Assembly (NCBI GenBank): GCA_033239005.1
Contig: BSQZ01000036.1
Location: forward strand, 1,094,001-1,158,000
Origin: Lamellibrachia satsuma
Taxonomy: Eukaryota > Annelida > Polychaeta > Sabellida > Siboglinidae
Reading direction: 5' to 3'
Length of the DNA stretch: 64,000 nt
Part shown: positions 26,864 to 38,800 of the stretch, in pieces
How the letters are laid out: each line of letters begins with the position of its first letter
Position numbering within the stretch: the first letter of the stretch is position 1
The notes under the pieces: generated by a model
Told to the model about the DNA's origin: nothing
The model's database searches: none
What the model saw: the letters and a program-made list of their open reading frames with translations, nothing else
Program-made: the position numbers and the translations under genes

Positions 26864-29800
26864 ATTAACCACAACTAAATGACTCTGTGGACTACTAAGT
26901 TTGGCAAAAAAACGTATAACGCCCAATATTTGAGACAAGTGACTTTGCAAGAAAGTTTTCCGTTATGGTGCCTGAACAAATTTTGGAGGCTCAATTTGTC
27001 TATTGAAAATGGAGTACTCATTGTAACAATGTACTAGAGAGTTTGCAGGAACTCAATTACTACAGTTTGTTACTACCGTGTAGCGGCATGTATACAATGC
27101 TGTATCACATGTGAGGTGGGAGGGGGTGGATGTTTATTTCAACTGGCAATGATTTAGCGAGGATAATTATAGTTGTTCTAGACTGCCGGACAGGGGATGT
27201 TTCCCATTGTACTGTTGATAATTTAGGATGATGGAACACATCCATTGTCTGGCAGTCCTCAACAACTATTATTATCCGACGCACTGTCTCACTAATATAG
27301 CAACACAATTTATGGACAGTCTTACAACAAAACCGTTCATTTTACGCTTTTGACCTCTTACCATGAGTCATGGGGTATCCAATGAGGTAGCGTTCATCAT
27401 AGACATCTTTCACTGTCAGCATACCGAGATGTCCCTTTGTGCTCGAGTCAGCCCCCATGCTGAAGTTGACAGATTGGTCATCTTCAAATATGATGCAAAA
27501 CTCGTCCATACTTCTGTTTCTCATGGCGGCAACTTCCGACAGAGATACCTGATGCGCTGCAACAAAGATTTGTCACCTTGGACACATGTTCTTGTGTGTC
27601 AGCATGGAAGTGACTGTCTCTATGTACACTTGTTTTATTCTTTTAACAGTATTCACAGATGTGAGAAGTGGAAGAGTACATCAAAGTGTACATTCTTAGA
27701 TGTAGTGGAAGTGTAAGATCTTGTGTGTAGTGATAGAATGTGTACGACTTGTGGTGGTGGAAGTGTAAAATATTGTGTGTAGTAATAGAAGTGTATGACT
27801 GGTGGGAGTGTAAGATATTTTGTGTAGTAATAGAAGTGTATGACATGTGGTAGTGAAAGTGTCTGACCTTGTATGTAGTGATAGAAATGTATGACATGTG
27901 ACAGCGGAAATGATCTTGTAGTTAACTGGAGAGGTGTATAAAGAGGCTGACATTTTGTCTGCTTGACTATGTTATATATTGTGACATTTTGGTAATGTGA
28001 ATCACTCACCCTTTCCTTCTATGGGGTAGACAGTCACATCGAGGGGGTAGTTGACAGGGATGCTGACATAGTAGCCACCCTCTTCCTTTGCCACTATACG
28101 CTGTTGTGTCTTCACTGCACATATCCAGTAGATCTGAGTTGATCAAAACAACATATTGGTAAAGGTATGTTCTTATATAGCACGGTATCCTTCCCTTGGG
28201 ACTGTGCAAAGCACTTTATACTTCACTCCCTGGCAGACATGTTTATTCCAACATCAAGCTGACTTATTTGTGAAGCATTCAGCCACACTGATATTACTGT
28301 GCAACAACTATTCATTCACATATCCACCTCAGCGTGTAGCCAGGTACTCATTTATACAGGTGAGTGAACTGGAGCAACGTGCAGTGAACAAAATTGACCA
28401 TGCATCGAAATGGCAACAAGAGGATTTGAACCTAAATTTTCTCATTTGAGAGTCCGATGTTTTAACCACTTAGCCCCAACGTCCCACAGCTGTAACATGA
28501 AGAAATCCTCCTCCTGTGTCAACATGTTTAAACTTTCTATGCAACACACTTTGGCGAAATTACTTTTGAGAAAGCATCACAAAGATCACAGAAGAGATGT
28601 TTCACAGCCTTTTAATAATAATTTGTGTAATGGTCTAGAAAGTATATATTTTGAAATCCAAATTATCAGACATTGATATTTTAGAAGAATTTAGAAAATG
28701 TTGACGGTTGAAGAATAGGAGTATTTTTTATGTTAGTGGGCTTTCCCAGATTTCCCAGCATAGGATCTTTTACTTCCCCTGGTATAGTTGACAAGTAGAA
28801 GGGGTCTATGGCTTTTAGTTACTCTTCCGCCCCATAGTGCTAGGTAAATAGGCAAGTTGTACCCTGTTCTTACGAAATAACATGGTGGGCCACTGGTCCG
28901 AACCCAGTACTTTCTGGTCACGAGAGAACCACCAAACCAATGACATACCTCGTTGGTTGCGAATGTGTGAAGATCGTCTTTGCCCATATATCCATTTTGT
29001 ACTGAGACAATCTTGGGTAGGTTATATGAGTACATGTCCAAGAACTGTCGCAGTGTGACTTGGTCACGCGTCCACAACAGTTCGCGGCCATTCAGTCCAT
29101 CTGGGATGGTGGACGGCGGCTTCCTCTGACTGTGGCTACTGTCCTGGCCTTGTGGCATTGTTGTGATTCAATTACAGGGGCTGCAATGGAACATGTCAGG
29201 GTCAGGCAGTTATTGGAGTAAAAACAAGTTTCTCTAGACTTAATACTCAAACACAGTTGTTCCAGGTTTGTTTTTAACTTAACGAATATGCTGGGCTGAT
29301 GATACACCAACCTGTATTAAACAAGCCGTGCTGGTGATATACCAATCTGTACTAAACAAGCCGTGCTAGTGATACACCAACCTGTATTAAACAAGCCAGG
29401 CCTGGTGATAAACCAACCTGTGTTTAACAAGCCGGGCTTATGATACACCAACTTGAATTGAACAAGCCAGGTTGATGTTACACCAACCTGTATTAAACAA
29501 TTCTGGCTGATGGATGATACACCAACCTGTATTAAATAAGCCAGGCTTGATGATACACCAACCTGTATTAAACAAGAGGCTTGATGATACACCAACCTGA
29601 ATTAAACAAGAGGCTTGATGATACACCAACCTGAATTAAACAAGAGGCTTGATGATACACCAACCTGTATTAATAACATAACTAAGACAGGCATCTTAGC
29701 TGTTATCAGTGAGGTAGGAAATTAAGTTATGTGGAACTGAAACTTGCACAGACTTCAAACCTTTAACTGACTTAACAAATTTAACCCAAAAACTAGTCCT

Positions 29801-32800
29801 GATTACACCAGAAACCTCATGACCATCCTATCTTATATTTAAATTTTATCCCACTAACTACATTTTTATTTTCAATGTATGGTACTATATCTATTCCATT
29901 CTGTAATCCAATAGATGTGACATTTGTTGATGACTGCTCAACACCAAAGATTGTAGGATAACGCAAGAAGAAATCAAATAACTTTGAAGGCGAACTACTT
30001 TCTGTAAAAAGTTTTGCTATTTATTTGTGGTGCAGTAGGCACTGTAGTCTTGCTTTTGTGAGATGTTTCTCAGTGTCAATGTTATGGCCAGTGTGATTCT
30101 GTGTGAAGCATGGCGAGCTAGCTTGGTCTGTCCATGGTCTGTCCATGGTCTGTCCATGGCAGCAGTAGACCTATTTCTCTTTCTCTCTTCACCCCTAGAC
30201 TGGGACGGTCATAGTGGTGCCATTTCCACAAATTCTTCATCAGATTTGTAAGTTTTCTGCTGTGCATAATAGAATTGGTAAGGTTTGCCTGTTTTTTCCT
30301 GAATATTATCCAGCCAGTTTGTTTTGTCTTCTCTTGCTCTCCATGTTTCAAGTGGGAGATTAAATGAGTTCAGATCTCATTTTCTAACATCTTTAAAGCC
30401 ATTTTACAGATGTGTCCAGCCCAGCTCATTGCATAGACTGATGAGTGGCCTGATTTCTGTTTTAGCAAGAATGATGTGCATCAGTCACTTGAGAAATAGC
30501 AATACCAAACGAGCTACACATTTTTTACTCAAATGTTAAGGGTGTGCTAATGCATGGATCAGAAACATGGCGTTCCACAAAATCCATGCCGCAGGAGATC
30601 TAAAGTTTTGTAAGTAAATGTCTAAGAAGATGTCTAAGGATAGAAACAATTAACAGTGAAGCACTATGGGAAAGAACAAACCAGGAACCAGTCGAACATC
30701 AAATTGGAAGGAAGAAGTGGAGCTGGATAGGCCGTACTCACAGGAAGTGGACCTAAATAGATCATACTCTCAGGAAGTGGAGCTAGATAGATCATACACT
30801 CAGGAAGTGGAGCTGGATAGGCCATACTCTCAGGAAGTGGAGCTAGATAGGCCATACTCTCAGGAAGTGGAGCTAGATAGGCCATACTCTCAGGAAGTGG
30901 AGCTAGATTGGCCATACTCTCAGGAAGTGGAGCTAGATAGGCCATACCCTCAGGAAGTGGAGCTAGATAGGCCATACTCTCAGGAAGTGGAGCTAGATAG
31001 GCCATACTCTCAGGAAGTGGAGCTGGATAGGCCATACTCTCAGGAAGTGGAGCTGGATAGGCCATACTCTCAGGAAGTGGAGCTGGATAGGCCATACTCT
31101 CAGGAAGTGGAGCTGGATAGGCCATACTCTCAGGAAGTGGAGCTGGATAGGCCATACTCTCAGGAAGTGGAGCTGGATAGGCCATACTCTCAGGAAGTGG
31201 AGCTGGATAGGCCATACACTCATGAAGTGGAGCTAGATAGGCCATTCTCACAGTGTCCAGTAGAACCTATAAATAAACCTCCTGGTTCAACATGTTTGCT
31301 GAGTACACTAAGCTGCTTATTCAACTGATCGCCAAGGAGAGTGGGTGATTATCACCAAGGGGAGTGGGTGATTATCGTGTACTTCAGGGAGATCTGAATA
31401 ATCAGAATGAATGGAATAAACTCTCAGAATCACAACACAGAAGACCACACATGACTAAAGATAACCACTACTGTCAGCACAAAGTAAATAACCACTACTG
31501 TGGGTTCAAACCTGAGGGGAACGTCCTGTGAATTTGTACTTTGCTAGTGTAGAAAAATTTAAAACACATTGTTGTTGGAACAACAGAGAAAGAAATTGAT
31601 GGCACAACATGCTGCCAGGAGAGCCTTGATGCAAGAGATATATTTATGATGTAGTTTGCAAATTTAGATATTTTCTTGAATATTTAACAAGATTTAACAA
31701 GATTTGCCATCCAAGCCAAAGGCCCAGATGGCAAGTGGACAAGGAAGCCATTGGCTTATCGAGAGTCCAACAATGTTCATCTACTTATAACCCGCCCTCC
31801 TGAGATATGTGTCAACCTTGTTTTTAAACATATTCACGCTGCTAGCAGTTACATAATCTGTAGACAATTTGTTCCATTCATTTATTGTCCTCTGTGAGAA
31901 CAAGTGCTTCCTGATGTCCAATCTACATTGATCCTTTACTAATTTTACCTCATGTCCTCTAGTTCTGCTATCCTTCTTGAGTGAGAAAAACATATTTCTA
32001 TCAATATTTTCATACCCATTCAATATTTTAAAAACTTCAATCTGATCTCCTCTTAACCTCCTTGTCTCTAGAGTTGTTAAACCACATTCTTTAAGGCGTT
32101 CTTCATAACTAAGTTCTCTAAGTTCTGGAATCATTTTAGTAGCTCTCGTTTGTATGCGTTCAAGCGTATCTGTATCCTACTTACGATATGGTCTCCATGC
32201 TTGTATACAGTATTCTAAATGAGGTCTAACTATTGCTTTATAAAGAGGTATAATTAACTTTTTTCCCTTGTATGTTATGTGTCTTCTAATCAATCCAAGA
32301 ATTTTATTACCCTTTGAAGCTGCAATACCACACTGCTCTGAAACTTTCATATCAGCGCTTATTGTAACTCCTAAGTCCTTTTCTTTTACAGTAGTACCCA
32401 AAACAGTATCTCCCATTTTATAGTTTACATTCAAGTTCCCATGTCCTGTATGTAGGCATTTACATTTCCCAAAATTGAACAGCATCTGCCATTTCTCAGA
32501 CCATTTCACTAATCTGTCTAGATCGTTTTGTAAATTTTGTTTATCACCATCAGTATTAACCTTTCTAAACAGTTTTGTGTCACCCGCAAATTTCGGTACG
32601 TTACTTGTTATACTGTCGTCCAAGTCATTGATATATATTAAGAATAATATAGGTCGTAATACTGATCCTTGAGGTACCCCACTCAAAACCGATTTCCAAT
32701 TTGAAAGTTCTCCATCTACTACAACTCGTTGTCTTCTGTCAGTCAGCCATTGTTCTATCCAGTCAGTTATGCTATCCCCGATACCATGGGCTTTTAATTT

Positions 32801-35800
32801 AAATAGTAATCTTTGATGTGGCACTTTGTCAAAAGCTTTCTGAAAATCTAAGTAGATAACATCTACTGGCGATCCCACGTCTATCCACTTAGTGATTTCT
32901 TCCAAAAAACATAACATATTTGTTAAGCATGACCTCGCTTTAAGGAATCCATGGTGAGATGAATTTAATAATTTATGCTTAACGAGGAAGTCCACCATAT
33001 GGTCTTTAATTAACCTTTCTAATAATTTACAAATCACTGACGTTAAACTCACTGGTCTGTAATTTTCTGACTTATTTCTTGAACCCTTTTTAAATAAAAA
33101 CAATAATTTGTTGTACTGTTTCCATTAGTAATTTTGGAGGAATCCCATCCACTCCCGGTAATTTGTTATCCTTCAGTGCCTTTATTTTCTTAGCTACCAA
33201 TTCTGGAGTTACAACTAACGGACCTAAATAGTCAGATTTAGCCTCCTGAAATTTGGCATCAGCAACTGGTAATGAACTAATATCTTCTTTGGTAAACACT
33301 GAACTGAAGTAACCATTTAAGTCTTCCGCCATTAAAAACCCCTGTGATACTATATTTCCAGCACTGTCTTCTAGAGGTCCAACCTTGTCTTGTACATCTT
33401 GTTTACTCCTGACATATGCATAAAAACTCTTGCTGTCATGTTTTATGTTACATGCTAGTTTTTGCTCATAGCTTCTTTTAGATTGTCTGATTTCAGTTGT
33501 AGCTGCATTAAGTGCCTCTTTGTAATTTGCATAGTCTTCTTCCTTTCTGGTACATCTATAAACCCTCCACATAGTTTGTTTTAACACTATTTTTCTAATA
33601 GCCTCTTTTGACAAGTGTTTCTTTCTACACCGTTTTCCTTTTTTTTGGAAGGGAACAAATTTATCGATGATACTCTCAATTTCTTTTTTTAGAATATTCC
33701 AACATTCAGTTGCGGTCTTATTCATCAGCATGTTATTCCAATCTAGCTTTGCTAAGTATTTTCTCACATCTTTGTAGTTACCTTTGTGGAAGTTTCTCTT
33801 GTACGCTTTCTTATTTTTACTTTCTGATTTTACATTGATGTCAAAATGTATTTGATTATGGTCACTGTTACCCAATGGTTCAAGTATTTTTACATTGTCC
33901 ACTAATTCTTTTTGTGATGACAAAACTATATCTAATACATTTTCTCCCCTGGTTGGTTCTAGCACGTGCTGAGTAAGAAAGCTATCCTGGATTAAAAATA
34001 GAAATTGTTGGTCCTCAATCCCTGTGCTCTCTAGAGAATTCCATTGTATGTGTCCATGGTTAAAATCTCCCATTATGATACAGTCCCCTTTACTAACTTC
34101 CTTTATAGCGTTTTTATTTTTGTGTTGTCCTCTTCGTTTATGTTTGGACTTCGGTAAACTAATCCAACAGTTAATTTTGAATTTGCTGAAACAATTCTGC
34201 ACCAAACAGCTTCATCGCAATCTGCTTCCCTTTCTAGTTTTATTTCGTAAGCCTGAATAGATTCTTTAACATATAAAATAACTCCCCCGCCCCTTCTTCC
34301 TATTCGATCTTTCCTAAACATTACGTATCCTGTCAGTCCCAATTCAGCATCTGATATATCTGTGTTGGCTCATGATTCAGTTATACCAATTATGTGAGGG
34401 TCAATATCTTCTACCATAATGTTTAACTCGTTTTTCTTATTTACTATGCTCCTTGCATTTAAACATACTCATCTATAACCTTTTTCAGAGATGTTTTTCG
34501 GATGATTTGATATTGGTTTATCTGTGCTAGTGGCCTCTTGTTCTGCTTGAGACACCTCTAGGTAACCCCCCTGCACTTCTAGTTTAAACAATGTTTACTT
34601 CCAAAAATATTTGTCATTGTACCCGTGTCACTATCTACTGCTGCTGAAAGTTTGTCCGCGAATACTGCCACCCCCTTTCCACTTAGATGAAGCCCATCCT
34701 TCATGTACATATCAGCCCTCCCAACAAAACTTCCCCATAAATCCACAAATCCAACTTCCTCTTCCCTACATAGCTTCTGGACTAACATGTTAATTGCCAT
34801 CCCCCGATGGCAATTAACATATTGTATACATCATGCTAAGTTAATGATATTTATGTACAAATGCTTTCCCCTTTTTTTGTGGGTAATAATATGTACACAA
34901 GGTTTTTACCCTTGTTTGTAGAATGGTGGGGTCCTCCACCTGCATGTGGTCGGTTCCCCCACCTTTGCTGTTAGTTGGTGAATTTTCAATTACCTAGCTA
35001 TGATGATGTTGTTTTATATTATAGATGCATATTGTATTCTTGCATAATCAGTTGACTTTCTATAAAAGCTTGTATACAAACATACATCTGACTTGTACTT
35101 TTGTCTTCAGCAAACTAGCCACGATTCCGAGTCAATAACATTAGCAAGTAGCATTTCCCACATAAATGATATTTATGATGTGAGATACATTCCAGACCAG
35201 TCTCTTTTAACACCTAAGAGACTAAGAAATGTAACCATAAGTATGACTCAGTTGCTAAAGTTGTGTTGACTCCTTTAGCCACCACCTAGCAAGATATTAA
35301 TAGATATGAAACGACATTTCTGCAGTAGCAAACACATGACCCCTTTCTACAACACAAACTCTTTACCTTATCTCTTAATAAGTGTACTTCCACCTACCGT
35401 TTCTTGATCTGTTACAACAGTTCGCCTGTACAAAAATATTTTACCACACATTGGCTAGAGATCTCAAATAGTCAGACCTGTTTTTACACGATTTTTCTTA
35501 TCTTCTTCATCCACAGTTCAGTCAACAAACTGAATGCGTCTTTCTTTAGGCCCAGCTACCTCGGCTGGTCACGCTCCAGTGACTGTCTAGCACAGTTTAC
35601 TGTTCAGAATGGTTGACAGACCTGTTATGTGTGTGGAATATGACCTACTTGAACTAATCATATATGCTTGCATGAGGAAGTAATTTTGATGATGGCAAGA
35701 CTCATTGTCGCTGTGACCTGATTCCTTTCTAGTTACTTCAAGATTAAAACCACAGGTGGCACATTGGAGTTCAAGTTGGTCCTGAAGACTGACCTACTTT

Positions 35801-38800
35801 GTAACTTGTGTACAGCTGTATTTATTTATGAATAACAAGATTATACAAAGGTCAGCTGTGGGAACAGATATGACAGCAGAAATCATGTACACATGTCTCC
35901 ATCTCCTTCCACTTCAGGGCTCAGCTCATTGCGAGCGTACTTAGCCATCTATTTATTTGTATTTTTGAGATGGTGAGTCCATGACATGTCACACATTTAG
36001 CCCTTGTGTGAGACCTTCCACTTCCCTGGCATAGACAAAGGCTGAAGGGACCAATGGCTTTCAGTGTCTCTTCCAAAAGAAACAACCAAATGAATGTGAG
36101 GTGAATTAAACTGTCCAAGTTTTGAAACGGCAGCTGTTGGATTCCAACCCTGGTCCTGCATGTAATACCAACTCATAAAATATTATCCAATGTTGCAGAA
36201 TACAAACACTTTACAAAAATAAATCAACAAACCTTTCCAAAATAAATAATATGCTAATTGTTATTGACACATTTGATAACAGTTCTAAAATCACAAGTAG
36301 GTTCGTAAACGTTACTGTCATGATAGTACAGTGTTCATATATATTGATGAAATTACTTTACTTATTACATTTGAGATTCATTATTATTATCATGAAAGAA
36401 ATCTGAACGTCATTGTTGATTTATAAAAGAAATATGTTTTGCTTATTCAATATTTATGTACCAAGACATTTGTTCATGGCGTATTTGATAACATTTTAAA
36501 AGTTGTAGATTCTTGATAAAATTTAAGTTTTTTTCTGAAAGGAATGTAAAGTTGTGGCTGAAGATTTGCAGGGTGTGGAGTTTCCTCCAGTATTCCACCA
36601 CCAAATTAACAAAACCGAGTAACTACATACATAATTTCTATGCACCAAGTTATTTATGCAGTGTTTTAATGCTAAATCATTAGGTTTCCCCTTTATACAC
36701 TAGCATTTAAATAAAATCAACAAATTCAGCGATAACGAATACACATTCCACCAGCCCCTGGAGGTATATTATGATTCACGTACAGTGCCATCATAACTGG
36801 TTTGCTTTTCATTCCAGTTGGCACTGTAAAAATATCCCAAACTGAAGCTATTTTACTTTTCTCTGCATGTTATATGTACATTTGCAGATGTACAGAAAAA
36901 ATAGAGATACATAGTCTAGTGCATATGTCTAATGCATAGGTCCACTTGGCTGCAAGTTGCCAGCCAAACATATTTACTTTAGACAGAGATTAACCATCAT
37001 TTGTCAACTTATCACACTACCAGAATACATTCTATTGTCTAGGCCTTCCCTCCAATTCACCTGAATGACCAGCCCACTCTAGTTGGTACAGACAATATTA
37101 GTGCTCTGTCGTGTTCTCCCTCCCATTCACACATGCCTTAAACTGATCTCTGTCAGGTTAATGACTGGAATAGTGACTGCAGGCCTTTGGTAATGCCTGG
37201 GTAACATGGATGTGAACTATCCAGTAATGCAAATTGTTAAATGAGCACTTAATTGAGAGTTAATTGGGAATTTGTAAATTAAATTAAATTAACCCATTTT
37301 GGTGAAATTAATTAAATTAAATTAATCTATTCGTTATGGTAAAGTTAATTAATTAAATTAACTTAATTGAGTTAATTAAATTAACCACTGAAATTAACCC
37401 ATGCCTGCCCCAGACTGTTGTTTTTTCCAAATGATGGCACTGTACGTGAATCATAACATACCTCCAGGGGCTGGTGGAATGTGTACAAGGCTTTTGTTTT
37501 ATTTATTTATTTTGAAAAGGTTTGTTGATTTATTTTTATAAAGTGTTTGTATTCTGCAACATTGGATAATATTTTATGAGTTGGTATTACATGCAGGACC
37601 AGGGTTGGAATCCAACAGCTGCCGTTTCAAAACTTGGACAGTTTAATTCACCTCACATTCATTTGGTTGTTTCTTTCAGAAGAGACACTGAAAGCCATTG
37701 GTCCCTTCAGCCTTTTGTCTATGCCAGGGGAAGTGGAAGGTCTCACACAAGGGCTAAATGTGTGACATGTCATGGACTCACCATCTCAAAAAATACAAAT
37801 AAATAGATGGCTAAGTACGCTCGCAGTGAGCCGAGCACTAAAGTGGAAGGAGATGGAGACATGTGTACATGATTTCTGCTGTCATATCTGTTCCCACAGC
37901 TGACCTTTGTATAATGTTGTTGTTCATAAATAAATACAGCTGTACACAAGTTACAAAGTAGGTCAGTCTTCAGGACCAACTTGAACTCCAATGTGCCACC
38001 TGCGGTTTTAATCTTGAAGTAACTAGGTTGAGGAATGAAGATAATCAGAACTGAATATTATATCAGAGTATGCTGTATTGGCCACGTGTTCTCTAGAGCC
38101 AACTCACCTGGGGCAATGTAGTTTTGAGAAAATAAGATAGAAAGACCATTGAAGGACTGTTAAAAGATCCCAGATACTAACGGCAAAAAGGGAGAAAACC
38201 ACCAAAAAACAACAAGTCACATATTCTGTGGTGATCAAAAGTACCTTTTTAATATTTAACAAGATTGGACATGATTGCCATGCAAAGCACTCAGTAAGAT
38301 GGCAGTTTACCTGCATGTAGCCCAGGTACCCATGTGTCCCAGGTAATCATGTAGCTTAGATACCCAAGTAGCCTGGGTACACATGTAGCCCAGGTACCCA
38401 TGTAGACCACCCCTGACAGAATTGATGAGTTTTGGAAGATTGCTGAAAAACAATGACACTAACAGAAGAACCAGATGGCCATCTTTCTGTTTGAAGGATG
38501 GCACATGGTGAGGGCAGATTCATGATAGATTTAGGGCAGATACCACTGGCTGTAACCCCTATCATGCCTTAAGCTCTCATGCTGGCTCATCTGTGTCTAA
38601 ACATCAGTGCACCTGAATGGTGTGTTGTGCAGTGGAACAATAGGGAGTGGATGTGGTTTATACTAGGTCAAGGCATAGAACAGTAGCCAGAAGCATTAAT
38701 TGATGACGTCTGGCCAGCAAGTGTGCGGACAGTCCCCCAGTGTCTCCTAAACAGACATCATCACAGTCAATCATTCTTTTATTTCAGACAAAAAGTACAC

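Larger units (their letters stand above)
23990..38570. repeat. segmental duplication, copy A (partner 49280-58090)
   Basis: The segment carries, in order: cattgatcat/gtcagtcatttc repeats, the GAREM-like gene with all introns, a 30-odd-bp minisatellite, a block with atgttatggccagtgt, a block with ctggtcacgctccagtgac, a block with aaaagatcccaga and accaacaagtcaca-like words, a catgtagcccaggtaccc array, and a final ggggcagataccactg. The same order is found in copy B. Copy A is longer because it carries the LINE (31.68-34.80), the 30-bp minisatellite (30.71-31.25) and the foldback structure (35.73-38.03). Confidence 0.88.

Noticed and set aside
29300..29675. Possible CRISPR-like direct repeat array
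   Set aside because: Units are contiguous without unique spacers and the genome is eukaryotic. It is a minisatellite, with a homologous array at 55860-56525.
30664..31328. Open frames of 195 codons (minus) and 220 codons (plus) with decapeptide repeats
   Set aside because: They only exist because the 30-bp minisatellite period is a multiple of three. Another frame matches a LINE motif, and there is no start context or splice structure.
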